From: Sphingomonas kyeonggiensis
GTDB taxonomy: Bacteria > Pseudomonadota > Alphaproteobacteria > Sphingomonadales > Sphingomonadaceae
NCBI RefSeq assembly: GCF_014204495.1
Contig: NZ_JACHLN010000001.1
Span: 558,001-622,000 of the forward strand
Length of the DNA stretch: 64,000 nt
Direction of reading: 5' to 3'
Every line of letters starts with the position of its first letter. Within the stretch, counting starts at the first letter, position 1. The notes beneath the pieces were generated by a model. The model ran no database searches, was not told the origin of the DNA, and saw only the letters and a program-made list of their open reading frames with translations. Shown one piece after another: positions 39,320 to 48,142 of the stretch. The translations under genes were made by a program, and so were the position numbers.

Positions 39320-40108
39320 ATGCGATTTCCGAAACTGATCCTGCTGGGCGCGCTCGGCGCCATCGCGCTGGGCAGCGCCGCCCAGGCGCACATGCCCTAT
39401 CTGCTCCCGACGCTGTTCGACGTGGGCAAGGGCGATCATGTGACCGTGACCTCCTCGTTCGGCGAGGACCCGTTCGTGCCCGAGATCGGCATGAAGGACG
39501 CGCCCTTCCACTTCATCAAGCCGGACGGCACGCGCGGCGAAGTCGGCAAGCCGACCTATCTGCGCGACCTGACCGTGTTCGAGGCGGACCTGTCGGCCGA
39601 GGGCACCTACCGGCTTACCACCGGCCAGCGGCTGGGCCGGATGGGCAAGATGTACTCCGTCGGCGGCAAATGGATCATCGCCGGCGAGGATGGTGCGCCG
39701 CCGGCCGGTGCCAAGGAAGTCGCGGTGCAGAGCACGACGCTGGCCGAGGCCTATGTGACGCGGGGCGCGGCGAGCAACGGCGCGCTCAAGCCGATCGGCA
39801 CCGCGCTGGAAGTGCAGGCGATCACCCATCCGAGCGAGATCAGCGCGGGCAGCGACGCGAAGTTCCGGCTGTTCTTCGACGGCAAGCCGCTGGCCAATAC
39901 CGAAGTCACGCTGTTCCGCGCGGCGGGCAATTATGACGGCAAGAAGATCGTCGCCACGGTGACCTCTGATTCGCAGGGCAATTTCGCCCTGAAGCCCAGC
40001 GATGCCGGGATCTACCTGATGCTGGTGCGCCACCGCACCGAGGCGCCGGCCGGATCGGCGACGCCCTATCGCAGCTATACCTACACCCTCGCCTTCGACG
40101 CGGCCTGA
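39320..40108 (+). CDS. DUF4198-like periplasmic protein, probable metal-related
   Basis: A 262-aa exported protein. The signal peptide ends at SAAQA-H, which places a histidine at the mature N-terminus (HMPYLLPTLF), as is common in DUF4198 and NikK-like proteins. The domain continues with a beta-rich middle and a C-terminal SDAGIYLMLVRHRTEAPA. Family members sit in cobalt/nickel or TonB-dependent metal uptake systems. No transporter gene adjoins it here. An inverted repeat upstream suggests metal-responsive control. Confidence 0.75.
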   Translation: MRFPKLILLGALGAIALGSAAQAHMPYLLPTLFDVGKGDHVTVTSSFGEDPFVPEIGMKDAPFHFIKPDGTRGEVGKPTYLRDLTVFEADLSAEGTYRLTTGQRLGRMGKMYSVGGKWIIAGEDGAPPAGAKEVAVQSTTLAEAYVTRGAASNGALKPIGTALEVQAITHPSEISAGSDAKFRLFFDGKPLANTEVTLFRAAGNYDGKKIVATVTSDSQGNFALKPSDAGIYLMLVRHRTEAPAGSATPYRSYTYTLAFDAA

Positions 40109-40233
40109 AAGCGCGGTGGTTGCGCGGTTCGTCGCCGCGCAACCACCATATGCCGCAGGATCAGTCCTCCGGTGTGGATTTGTTCACCGATCGGCGGCAG
40201 GTCCGCGGCGGGGACAACTGCAAGGCACGGGTA

Positions 40234-40659
40234 ATGGGGGCAGGATTTGAGCGGGGGCTGGCGATTGCCATTGCGGCAATGCTGCTTTCCCCTTGCGCGA
40301 TCTCCCATGCCAATGCCCCCGGACTGGCACCCGAAGCCGCGATCGCCACCGGCGAGGCCAGCTATTATGCCGACCGCTTCGCCGGCAAGCGCACCGCCAG
40401 CGGCGAGGCCTATGATCCCAGCGACTTCACCGCCGCGCATCGCAGCCTGCCCTTCGGCACCCGCGTGCGGGTGACCGACGTGCAGACCGGGCGGAGCGTG
40501 GTGGTGCGGATCAACGATCGCGGGCCCTGGGGCAAGGACCGGCTGATCGACGTCTCGCGCGCCGCCGCCAACGAGATCGGCCTGGCCCGTCGCGGCCGGG
40601 GTACCGTCTCGATCGCGCTGGCCCAGGACGACACCGACACCGACACCGCCGAGGACTAA
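40234..40659 (+). CDS. RlpA-like septal ring lytic transglycosylase domain protein
   Basis: A 141-aa exported protein with a double-psi beta-barrel: GEASYYADRFAGKRTASGE, LPFGTRVRVTDVQTGRSVVV and RINDRGPWGKDRLIDVSRAA, the core of the RlpA family, which cleaves naked glycan strands. It lacks the SPOR domain of full-length RlpA. I start at ATG 40234 because this gives a clean signal peptide (GLAIAIAAMLLSPCAISHANA); longer in-frame starts exist at 40120 and 40150. Its end overlaps the next gene's end by 4 bases. Confidence 0.82.
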   Translation: MGAGFERGLAIAIAAMLLSPCAISHANAPGLAPEAAIATGEASYYADRFAGKRTASGEAYDPSDFTAAHRSLPFGTRVRVTDVQTGRSVVVRINDRGPWGKDRLIDVSRAAANEIGLARRGRGTVSIALAQDDTDTDTAED

Positions 40660-41504
40660 CGGAACGCCCAGCGCAGGGTGCTGGCGACGCCGCGGGTGCC
40701 GATGCGTACCGCCGGCGTAGCCAGGCCGGCGCTGGAGAGACCGTGCATCGCCCGCGCCCAATCGGGCAGCAGATCGACCGCCGCACCGAAGGTCAACGCC
40801 TGGAAGGGCTTCACCGCCATGCTCGGCGCCGGCTGGTCGAGGACCATGCGGGCAACTTCCCGCGTACGCGCATCGACGACCAGCTCGGGACGCATTTCCG
40901 CGATAAAATTATCCGCGTCGGCCCGGCGGCGAGGGATTCGAACCGCGCCCAGCGCTTCGGCGATACGGGCGAAATCGGCGAAGTAACGGTCCTGATCCGC
41001 GAGACTCATGTTCGGCTCGGCATAGCGGATCCACGCATCGAGGAAGCTCACCGCCTCCGTCACATGCACCCAGGCGAGCAGGTGCGGATCGTCCGCCGCA
41101 TAGGGCGTGCCATCGGGCAGCACCCCCTTCACCCGCGTGTGCACGTCGCGGACCTTGTCGATCATCTCCCCGGCCTCGACCGCCGAGCCATAGGTCGTCA
41201 CCGCGATGAAGCGCGCGGTGCGGCGCAGCCGGCCGAGCATGTCGCCACGGAAGGTCGAATGATCCCACACGCCCGCAAGCACCGCGGGATGGAGCATCTG
41301 GAGCAGCAGCGCCGCGACGCCGCCGACCATCATCGTGGTGACGTCGCCGTGCACCCGCCACACCACCGACCGGGGACCGAACAGGCTCTCGTCCGGCTTG
41401 CGCTGGACCGGCTTCTCCCCGCGCGCCTGATCATTGAACACCGCGCGCACTTGCCCGATCAGCGCGGTGCGCAGCCGGTTCGCGATGCCGTCCGCCGGAG
41501 TCAT
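40656..41504 (-). CDS. MpaB-like (DUF2236) oxygenase
   Basis: 282 aa with the marks of the DUF2236/MpaB family: FGPRSVVWRVHGD, LLQMLHPAVLAGVWDHS with a histidine likely to bind heme or metal, and DDPHLLAWVHVTEAVSFLDA. Relatives include latex-clearing protein and MpaB, which cleave carbon-carbon double bonds. The substrate here is unknown. The 5' end is divergent from the L,D-transpeptidase gene. Confidence 0.85.
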   Translation of the reverse strand: MTPADGIANRLRTALIGQVRAVFNDQARGEKPVQRKPDESLFGPRSVVWRVHGDVTTMMVGGVAALLLQMLHPAVLAGVWDHSTFRGDMLGRLRRTARFIAVTTYGSAVEAGEMIDKVRDVHTRVKGVLPDGTPYAADDPHLLAWVHVTEAVSFLDAWIRYAEPNMSLADQDRYFADFARIAEALGAVRIPRRRADADNFIAEMRPELVVDARTREVARMVLDQPAPSMAVKPFQALTFGAAVDLLPDWARAMHGLSSAGLATPAVRIGTRGVASTLRWAFR

Positions 41505-41532
41505 GCACCCAAGTTAGGGTGTCCCGCACGTC

Positions 41533-42615
41533 GTGCAACCGCCCGGTTTTCGGAACGCCTCCGTGCTGATAGGATGTCATGACGTCACTCCCCCGGGGAC
41601 CCCAGCCTTGTTCCGATCGACGCGCTTCCGCGCGCTTGCCCTCACTACCGCCACCGCGCTGCTCGCCACCGCCGGCGCTGCGCAGATGCAGCCGATCGGC
41701 GACGGCACGGTGATGGCATCGGTCGAGCGGCTGCGGCCCGGCCAGTTCCTCTGGGTGCCCGAGATCGCCCCCAGGGGACCGATGCTGGTGGTGGTCAACA
41801 TCGCGACGCAGCGCGTGGTCGCGTATCGTAATGGGGTGCCGATCGCGGTCTCGACCGTATCGACCGGCAAGGCGGGGCACCGCACGCCGACCGGGGTGTT
41901 CACCATCCTGCAAAAGGCGAAGTGGCACCGATCGAGCAAATATTCGAACGCGCCGATGCCGTTCATGCAGCGGCTGACCTGGTACGGGATCGCGCTCCAC
42001 GCCGGAAACCTGCCCGGCTATCCCGCCTCGCATGGCTGCATCCGCCTGCCGCACGAATTCGCGCGGCTGCTGTTCGACGAGACCGCGCTGGGGATGACGG
42101 TGATCGTCACCAACCAGGCCCCGGCGCTGCGGATCGGCGCCCAGCCCAATATGCCCGCCCTGCCCGCCGGCCCGGCGGTGTGGCGGCCCGAGCTTTCGCG
42201 CTCCGGCCCGGTCTCGATCGTGGTGAGCGGCGCCGACCGGCGGATGGTGGTGCTGCGCGGCGGCGTGGAGATCGGATCGGCGCCGGTGGCGTTCAACGGC
42301 GTGATCGAGCGCACCCAGGCCTATGTGCTGCAGGACGTGACGGCGGGCCGGTATAACTGGAAGCGGCTGGCGCTGCCGGGCGAAGGCTATGCGGGCGGCA
42401 ATGGCTTTACCGCGCAGGCGGACGGCTTCCAGGGCAGCGACCCGTTCCGCCGCGCGCTGGCCGAAGTGGTCGGCCCCGGCACCACCATGGTGGTGATCCC
42501 CGATTCGCTGGGTCTCGGGCCGGATCTCGCGCCGCCGCAGGAACCGGACGTGCTGATCGAGAATGATCCGGGGGTGGCGGACTGGCTGGAGGATGCCAGC
42601 GTGATCGCGCGCTGA
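41533..42615 (+). CDS. L,D-transpeptidase (YkuD domain)
   Basis: An exported peptidoglycan-modifying enzyme, up to 360 aa. The YkuD domain (about 85-195) includes HAGNLPGYPASHGCIRLP with the catalytic His and Cys. The C-terminal half (about 200-360) is a less common extension with VSIVVSGADRRMVVLRGG, which looks like a second, degenerate YkuD-like fold. The open frame begins with GTG 41533, only 28 bases from the divergent gene. TTG 41608, just before a signal-like segment (FRALALTTATALLATAGA), may be the true start. An inverted-repeat pair follows the stop. Confidence 0.87.
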   Translation: MQPPGFRNASVLIGCHDVTPPGTPALFRSTRFRALALTTATALLATAGAAQMQPIGDGTVMASVERLRPGQFLWVPEIAPRGPMLVVVNIATQRVVAYRNGVPIAVSTVSTGKAGHRTPTGVFTILQKAKWHRSSKYSNAPMPFMQRLTWYGIALHAGNLPGYPASHGCIRLPHEFARLLFDETALGMTVIVTNQAPALRIGAQPNMPALPAGPAVWRPELSRSGPVSIVVSGADRRMVVLRGGVEIGSAPVAFNGVIERTQAYVLQDVTAGRYNWKRLALPGEGYAGGNGFTAQADGFQGSDPFRRALAEVVGPGTTMVVIPDSLGLGPDLAPPQEPDVLIENDPGVADWLEDASVIAR

Positions 42616-42630
42616 GAGGCAGTGCCTTCC

Positions 42631-42710
42631 GCTCCCCGGCGAAAGCCGGGGCCCAGGGTAACGGAGCGATCCGGCAGAGAAACCCTGGGCCCCGGCTTTC
42701 GCCGGGAAGC
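42631..42710. repeat. inverted-repeat pair after the L,D-transpeptidase gene
   Basis: Arms 42631-42659 and 42682-42710 are reverse complements with one mismatch, same family as 2182-2260 but with CGAAAGCC in place of CGAAGGCC. The loop is 22 bases. The 385-base gap 42616-43000 holds this pair and the next repeat and shows no gene. Confidence 0.85.
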
Positions 42711-42734
42711 GGCAGGTGGATCGGTATTCGAATT

Positions 42735-42883
42735 CCCCTCCCTGCAAGGGAGGGGTTAGGGGTGGGTTAGAGAAGGGCGGGCTCGATGCCCGGCCTTTTC
42801 TATTCTCCGCAGCCGTCTCGCCGGGCGCCTCCGGAAGGCCGGAGGCGCAACCCACCCCCGGCCCCTCCCTTGCAGGGAGGGGA
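42735..42883. repeat. second-family inverted pair upstream of ppc
   Basis: Arm 1 (42735-42770) reads CCCCTCCCT, GCA, AGGGAGGGG, then TTAGGGGTGGGTTAG. Arm 2 (42848-42883) is its inverse. Each arm is itself a palindrome. The core is shared with the recF insertion and with 53832-53966. Confidence 0.85.
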
Positions 42884-43000
42884 GAAGAAAAGAATTCCGG
42901 CTCAGGTCGCCGCAATCCAACCCGAAGAAGCGAAACTAAACGCACCCCCAAGCGCTTTGCCGTTGACCCCGTAACGTTTCGCAGTGCAGCAACGCGCCTC

Positions 43001-45673
43001 ATGGCTAGCCTCGCAATCGCAAATAACGAGGATGTTCGCTTCCTCGGTCGGCTCCTCGGCAACGTGATCCGTGCCTATGGCGGCGAGGAGCTGTTCAAGC
43101 GCATCGAATATATTCGATCGACCTCGGTCGACCGGGCGCGTGGCGTGGCCGGATCGGGATCGGTCGATCGCGGGCTCGACCGGCTGAGCCTGGACGAGAC
43201 GCTCGATTTCACCCGCGGCTTCATGCTGTTCTCGATGCTCGCCAATCTGGCCGAGGACCGGCAGGGCGTGGCGAGCGAGAAGGATGCCGATATCGCCTCC
43301 GCGCTCAAGCGGCTGGAGAGCGAAGGCATCGGCCGCGACGCGGTGATGGCGCTGCTCGACCATGCGCTGGTCGCCCCGGTGCTGACCGCGCACCCGACCG
43401 AAGTGCGCCGCAAGTCGATGATCGACCACAAGAACCGGATCGCCGAGCTGATGCTGCTGCGCGACCAGGGCGTGGCCGAGACCGAGGATGGCGACCAGGT
43501 GGAGGAAGCGATCCTCCGCCAGATCGCACTCCTTTGGCAAACCCGCGTGCTGCGCCGCGAGAAGCTGGGCGTTGCCGACGAGGTGGAGACCGCCCTCTCC
43601 TATCTGCGCGACATCTTCCTGCCGGTGCTGCCGGCGCTCTATGCCCGCTGGGACCGCGCGCTGGGCAACCGCACGCCGAGCTTCCTGCGCCCCGGCAGCT
43701 GGATCGGCGGCGACCGCGACGGCAATCCCTTCGTCACCGCCGATTCGATGCAGTTCGCGCTGGCCCGCGCGGCCGAGGCGGTGCTCGGCTATTATCTCGA
43801 CGCGGTCCACGCGCTGGGCGCCGAGCTGTCGATCTCGACCGAGCATGTCGAAGTGAGCGAAGCGCTGCTCAAGCTGGCCGAGGCCAGCCATGACGAAGCG
43901 CGCAGCCGCGCCGACGAGCCCTATCGCCGGGCGATCACCGGCGTGTACGCACGGCTTTCCGCCACGCATGAGAAGCTGACCGGCAAGGCGCCGCCGCGCC
44001 CGGCCGCGATCGCCGCCGAACCCTATGCGACGCCGGGCGAGTTCCGCGACGAGCTGGTGACGATCGCCCGCGCGCTCGCCGACGAGGGTGCCGGCCCGCT
44101 CGCCACCGGCGGTGCGCTGGGCCGGCTGATCCGCGCGACCGAGACCTTCGGCTTCCACCTCGCCACGCTCGACATGCGCCAGAACAGCGCGGTGCACGAG
44201 CGCGTGGTCGCCGAGCTGCTCAAGGCCAGCGGCGTGGTCGAGGATTATGCCGCGCTTTCCGAGGACGACCGCATCGCGCTGCTCCGCAAGGAGCTGGCCA
44301 ATGCGCGGCCGCTGACCAGCCCCTATGCCGAATATTCGGAGGAGACCGCTTCCGAGCTGGCGATCGTCCGCGCCGCGGCGCAGGCGCATGCGAAGTACGG
44401 CCGGGCCTGCATCACCCATTACATCGTCTCGATGGCGCAGTCGGTGTCGGACCTGCTCGAGGTCCATATCCTGCTCAAGGAAGCGGGCCTCTACATCCCC
44501 GGCGACGAGCCGCAGGCGCATATCATGGCGATCCCGCTGTTCGAGACGATCGGCGATCTCGAAGCCGCGCCGCCGATCATGGAAGCCTGGCTCGGCCTGC
44601 CCGAAGTCGCGGCGATCGCGGCGAAGCGCGGCCACCAGGAAGTGATGATCGGCTATTCCGATTCGAACAAGGATGGCGGCTACCTCACCTCGACCTGGCA
44701 GCTGTCGCGCGGATCGACCGCGCTCAAGCCGGTGTTCGAGAAGGCCAATCTGGGCATGCAGCTGTTCCATGGCCGCGGCGGCGCGGTGGGCCGCGGCGGC
44801 GGATCGAGCTTCGCGGCGATCCTGGCCCAGCCGCGGGGCACGGTGCAGGGCCGCATCCGGGTGACCGAGCAGGGCGAGATCATCGCGGCGAAGTACGGCA
44901 CGCGCGAGAGCGCGCGTACCAACCTCGAGGCGATGGCTTCGGCGACCCTGCTTGCCAGCCTGGAGCCGGAGAAGCTGAACAAGGCCGATGCCGAGCGTTT
45001 CGCGGCGGCGATGGACCAGCTCTCCGACGCCGCGTTCAAGGCCTATCGCGGGCTGGTCTATGAGACCGAGGGCTTCACCAGCTTCTTCCGCCAGGCGACG
45101 CCGATCGCCGAGATCGCCGGGCTCAAGATCGGCTCGCGCCCGGCCAGCCGCAAGAAGAGCGACGCGATCGAGGACCTGCGCGCCATTCCCTGGGTGTTCA
45201 GCTGGGCGCAGGCGCGCGTGATGCTGCCGGGCTGGTACGGCGTCGGCCAGGCGATGGAGCAGTTCGAGGACAAGGGGCTGCTGCGCGAGATGGCGACGGC
45301 CTGGCCGCTGTTCGCCTCGACGCTGGCGAACATGGAGCAGGTGCTGGCCAAGTCCGACATGGAGATCGCCGCGCACTATGCCGCGCTGGTCGAGGATGCG
45401 GGCCTGCGCGACAAGATCTTCGGGCAGATCCGCGAGGGCTGGCAGAAGACGCATGACGGGCTGCTCCAGGCGACGCGGCAGACGCGGCTGCTCGAGAAGC
45501 ACCAGGCGCTGGAGACTTCGATCCGGCTGCGCCTGCCCTATATCGAGCCGCTGAACCTGCTGCAGATCGAGCTGCTCAAGCGGCATCGTGCGGGCGAAGA
45601 GGATCCGCGGATCGGCGAGGGCATCCTGCTGTCGATCAACGCGATCGCGACGGCGCTGCGGAACAGCGGGTAA
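43001..45673 (+). CDS. ppc: phosphoenolpyruvate carboxylase
   Basis: This enzyme carboxylates PEP to oxaloacetate to refill the TCA cycle. The 890-aa product is of normal length. Motifs: VLTAHPTEVRRKS with the catalytic H131, GSWIGGDRDGNPFV, MIGYSDSNKDGG, FHGRGGAVGRGGG, RVTEQGEII, and the C-terminal ATALRNSG whose end contributes to allosteric control. ATG 43001 gives the expected N-terminus (NEDVRFLGRLLG); the longer frame from 42716 translates the repeats and is not credible. Confidence 0.96.
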   Translation: MASLAIANNEDVRFLGRLLGNVIRAYGGEELFKRIEYIRSTSVDRARGVAGSGSVDRGLDRLSLDETLDFTRGFMLFSMLANLAEDRQGVASEKDADIASALKRLESEGIGRDAVMALLDHALVAPVLTAHPTEVRRKSMIDHKNRIAELMLLRDQGVAETEDGDQVEEAILRQIALLWQTRVLRREKLGVADEVETALSYLRDIFLPVLPALYARWDRALGNRTPSFLRPGSWIGGDRDGNPFVTADSMQFALARAAEAVLGYYLDAVHALGAELSISTEHVEVSEALLKLAEASHDEARSRADEPYRRAITGVYARLSATHEKLTGKAPPRPAAIAAEPYATPGEFRDELVTIARALADEGAGPLATGGALGRLIRATETFGFHLATLDMRQNSAVHERVVAELLKASGVVEDYAALSEDDRIALLRKELANARPLTSPYAEYSEETASELAIVRAAAQAHAKYGRACITHYIVSMAQSVSDLLEVHILLKEAGLYIPGDEPQAHIMAIPLFETIGDLEAAPPIMEAWLGLPEVAAIAAKRGHQEVMIGYSDSNKDGGYLTSTWQLSRGSTALKPVFEKANLGMQLFHGRGGAVGRGGGSSFAAILAQPRGTVQGRIRVTEQGEIIAAKYGTRESARTNLEAMASATLLASLEPEKLNKADAERFAAAMDQLSDAAFKAYRGLVYETEGFTSFFRQATPIAEIAGLKIGSRPASRKKSDAIEDLRAIPWVFSWAQARVMLPGWYGVGQAMEQFEDKGLLREMATAWPLFASTLANMEQVLAKSDMEIAAHYAALVEDAGLRDKIFGQIREGWQKTHDGLLQATRQTRLLEKHQALETSIRLRLPYIEPLNLLQIELLKRHRAGEEDPRIGEGILLSINAIATALRNSG

Positions 45674-45680
45674 GGCTTCA

Positions 45681-45863
45681 AATCCTCCCCCAAAGCGCAG
45701 CGGCGGGGGAGGTGGCATGCGCAGCATGACGGAGGGGGCGGCGCGGCGAAGCCACGCCGTCCTGCGCTTGCCGCACGCGGTGGACGCGCCGTTGGCGCGC
45801 CCCCTCCACCATTCGCTTTGCGAATGGTCCCCCTCCCCCGCCGCTTCGCTCTGGGGGAGGATT
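45681..45863. repeat. third-family inverted pair downstream of ppc
   Basis: Arms 45681-45712 and 45832-45863 are 32 bases each and reverse complementary with 2 mismatches; they carry AATCCTCCCCC and GCGGCGGGGGAGG. Between them lies a smaller nested inverted repeat (GGAGGGGGCG against CGCCCCCTCC). The gap 45674-46019 contains only this and the next repeat. Confidence 0.82.
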
Positions 45864-45896
45864 TTCAAGGCAGGCGCCACCACCGGCACAAAGCAG

Positions 45897-45996
45897 TTCC
45901 CCCGGCGAAGGCCGGGGCCCAGTTGCAATGTCTTTCGAGAGGTTTGGCCGTCCCAACCCGATGCGCCGAAACTGGGCCCCGGCCTTCGCCGGGGAT
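45897..45996. repeat. inverted-repeat pair before the thioesterase stop
   Basis: Arms 45897-45924 and 45969-45996 belong to the CCGGCGAAGGCCGG family, with a longer loop (44 bases) and a distal CCCAGTT in place of CCCAGGGT. Confidence 0.8.
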
Positions 45997-46019
45997 CGGG
46001 GCAGGACCGCGCGGCGCGT

Positions 46020-46415
46020 TCAGTCCGCCAGGAACGGCGCGGCCACTTCGGGGGGCACGCGGATCAGGCGCTGGGTCGCGCGGTCGATGATCGCCCAGGT
46101 GGTCTTGGCCTCGACCCGCACCTTCCCGTCGGCGCCGGTGAACTTCATGTGGCGATCGAAGCGCGCGCCGCGCGGGGCATGGGGGACCCAGGTCTCGGCG
46201 GTCACCGTCTCGCCTTCGCTGACATTGCCGCGATAATCGATCTCGTGCCGGGTCACGACCCAGAAATAGGCCGCCTCATGCTCGGGCGCGGCGACCGCAT
46301 ACCAATGCGCCACCGCCACGTCCTGGATCCACTTCACCCAGACGGCATTGTTGACATGGCCGAGCTCGTCGATGTCCTCGGGCCCGGCGGTGATCGTCGC
46401 GGTGTAGCTGGGCAT
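46020..46415 (-). CDS. acyl-CoA thioesterase (4HBT hot-dog fold)
   Basis: 131 aa. EDIDELGHVNNAVWVKW is the 4-hydroxybenzoyl-CoA thioesterase motif with the catalytic Asp, and RHEIDYRGNVSEGETV forms the hot-dog strands. It probably hydrolyses short or aromatic acyl-CoA. ATG 46415 is preferred over 46481 because GGAAGGA lies about 4 bases before it and the family starts just before the hot-dog core. Confidence 0.85.
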   Translation of the reverse strand: MPSYTATITAGPEDIDELGHVNNAVWVKWIQDVAVAHWYAVAAPEHEAAYFWVVTRHEIDYRGNVSEGETVTAETWVPHAPRGARFDRHMKFTGADGKVRVEAKTTWAIIDRATQRLIRVPPEVAAPFLAD

Positions 46416-46498
46416 CTGTCCTTCCGGCTTGATCGGAGGAGTTTCCCCCGCTTCGCCTTGCGCGGCAAGATGCCGCTGCACCCTATTCGGGATTCCTC

Positions 46499-46525
46499 GT
46501 CACCCCGGCCCTGGGCCGGGATGAC
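46499..46525. terminator. imperfect palindrome, possible terminator
   Basis: GTCACCCCGGCCC and GGGCCGGGATGAC nearly mirror each other. The element lies between the MliC-like gene and the thioesterase gene and may end the MliC-like transcript. It is another common sphingomonad intergenic palindrome. Confidence 0.5.
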
Positions 46526-46546
46526 GGTGTGGGAGTATATTCCGTC

Positions 46547-46939
46547 TCAGCCGCGAATGGCGGTGCAGGCGATCGGCGGCTGGCCCGGCGCCTCGTACGA
46601 CATGGCGTCGCCCTTGCCCTGGAAGGTGACCTGGCCGTCCGAATAGCGGATGCCCGACGCCATGACCTGCTGCTGGAGGGTGATCGTCGTGCCCGCGCGG
46701 GTGACGACGGCGCTGCCCTTCTCGGGATCGAAACGGGCGACGATGCGCACGCCGTCCATGCAGCGGAAGCGCGCGGTGATGGCCTTGCCCGCGCCCTTCG
46801 CGGGCGCCTTGTCGAGCGGCGCGGGCGAGGCATCGGTGGTGATGTTGGTCTCTTCGGCCTGCGCGGCGTTGACCGGTGCGGCGGGCTGCTGGCTGGAGCA
46901 GGCGCCGAGCGCGAGCAGGGCGATAAGGGGTAGGCGCAT
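46547..46939 (-). CDS. lipoprotein with MliC-like lysozyme-inhibitor domain
   Basis: 130 aa. MRLPLIALLALGACSS has the lipobox LGAC. The C-terminal domain ARFRCMDGVRIVARFD, then SGIRYSDGQVTFQGKGDAM and PPIACTAIRG, fits the MliC/PliC fold, which blocks c-type lysozyme; two cysteines may pair. An envelope-protection role is inferred from the family. Confidence 0.78.
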   Translation of the reverse strand: MRLPLIALLALGACSSQQPAAPVNAAQAEETNITTDASPAPLDKAPAKGAGKAITARFRCMDGVRIVARFDPEKGSAVVTRAGTTITLQQQVMASGIRYSDGQVTFQGKGDAMSYEAPGQPPIACTAIRG

Positions 46940-46996
46940 CGGGGAAATCCTTGGTTCGTTCGGCAGCGTAACGAACGCCCGATGCGCCCGTTCCCG

Positions 46997-47410
46997 TCAA
47001 TCTTCCAGGGGTCGATTTCCGACAAAGCCGAGCTTGGTGATGCCCGCGCGCTTCACGGTCGCGAGCACGCCGTCGAACCGCTCATAGCGTGCTTCGGGAT
47101 CGGTCTGGAGATGCAGCGCGGCGCCCGATTGCTGGAGCGTGGTCAGCTTGGCGGGCAGCGCCGCATCGGCGAGCGCGGCGCCGTTCCAGTAGAGCGAACC
47201 CTGGCGATCGATCGCGAGCACCGCGGGCGGCTGCGGATCGACGGTGCCGCGGCCGACGGGGAGATCGACCGGCACCTTGTGGCTGGCGATCGGGATGGCG
47301 ATGATGATCACGACGAGCAGGACAAGCATCACGTCGATCAGCGGGGTGATGTTGATCGCGCCGATCGGGGCGGCATCGGGAAGACGACGGGCGCGGATTG
47401 CACGGGCCAT
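46997..47410 (-). CDS. ExbD/TolR-family biopolymer transport protein
   Basis: 137 aa with one N-terminal transmembrane span following INITPLIDVMLVLLVVIIIA, where the Asp in the span is the proton-path residue of ExbD/TolR. The periplasmic domain ends KLGFVGNRPLED. ATG 47410 has GGAGAG 6 bases upstream; the longer frame from 47464 lacks support. No exbB, tonB or tolQ gene is adjacent, so it stands alone here and must pair with a distant partner. Confidence 0.85.
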   Translation of the reverse strand: MARAIRARRLPDAAPIGAINITPLIDVMLVLLVVIIIAIPIASHKVPVDLPVGRGTVDPQPPAVLAIDRQGSLYWNGAALADAALPAKLTTLQQSGAALHLQTDPEARYERFDGVLATVKRAGITKLGFVGNRPLED

Positions 47411-47505
47411 GGCAGCTCTCCTCGTTATGATGATATACCGTAACATATCGGAGGGCGTTGGCAAGCGGGCTTGGCCGCGCTTTCGCGGGGCGCGGATCTA
47501 GCGGT

Positions 47506-48096
47506 TCAGCAATTCTCGTACTTCCAGTTACGGCGCTTGCCCTCGCGCATCCAGGCGACTGCTTCCGCCACCCGCTTGGCCTTGGTCTCGGGCCGCTTGG
47601 CCTCGGCGATCCATTCGCAATATTCGCGGCGGCAGCCGGGCGGGAAGGCGGTGAAGGCGGCCTGGGCGGCGGCGTCCCCGGCCAGCGCCTCGGCGAGCTC
47701 GGGCGGGACTTCGGCCTCGCCCTTGGGGGCGGCGCGGGGACGGGCGGGCTTGGCTTCGCCGAGCCGGGCCACCGCGTCGCGGATCAGCTGCTCGACCTCC
47801 TCGGCCGGCGGCAGGTCGGCGAGCGTTTCGATGCGGCCGAACTGGCCCATCGCCTCGCCTTCCTTGCCGGTTTCATTCTCCTGGCGGTTCCAGAAGCCGA
47901 AGCTCGCATGCGCCTTGAACGCGGCCATGTTGGCGAGCGGCTTGCCAGCCAGGGTGAAGAAGGGGTGCGACCATTTGATCGTCTCCTCCACCTCGGGCAC
48001 CGCGGCGTGGAAGCGCGCGCGCAGCCATGACAGGATCGGCCGCGCGAATTCGGCGCGGCTCTCGATATAGGCGTCCACCCTGGGGTCCCTGGTCAT
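47506..48096 (-). CDS. YdeI/OmdA-like protein with DUF1801-type N-terminus
   Basis: 196 aa. The N-terminal part (ARPILSWLRARFHAAVPEVE, then IKWSHPFFTLAGKPLA) matches DUF1801/YdhG-like domains; the C-terminal GCRREYCEWIAEAKRPETKA, followed closely by RVAEAVAWMREGKRRNWKY, is the YdeI/OmdA pattern. Members are small cytoplasmic proteins of uncertain function, some linked to bacteriocin protection. It is flanked by genes on the same strand with short gaps. Confidence 0.8.
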   Translation of the reverse strand: MTRDPRVDAYIESRAEFARPILSWLRARFHAAVPEVEETIKWSHPFFTLAGKPLANMAAFKAHASFGFWNRQENETGKEGEAMGQFGRIETLADLPPAEEVEQLIRDAVARLGEAKPARPRAAPKGEAEVPPELAEALAGDAAAQAAFTAFPPGCRREYCEWIAEAKRPETKAKRVAEAVAWMREGKRRNWKYENC

Positions 48097-48142
48097 GGGG
48101 CGGCATGGTCTGCCGCTCCATGGGCCAGGTCAAGACAGGCTT

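Noticed and set aside
42902..45928. Minus-strand open frame across ppc
   Set aside because: Shadow of PEP carboxylase, whose motifs are all present on the plus strand.
46020..46481. Thioesterase start at 46481
   Set aside because: ATG 46415 has a better ribosome site and matches the family N-terminus.
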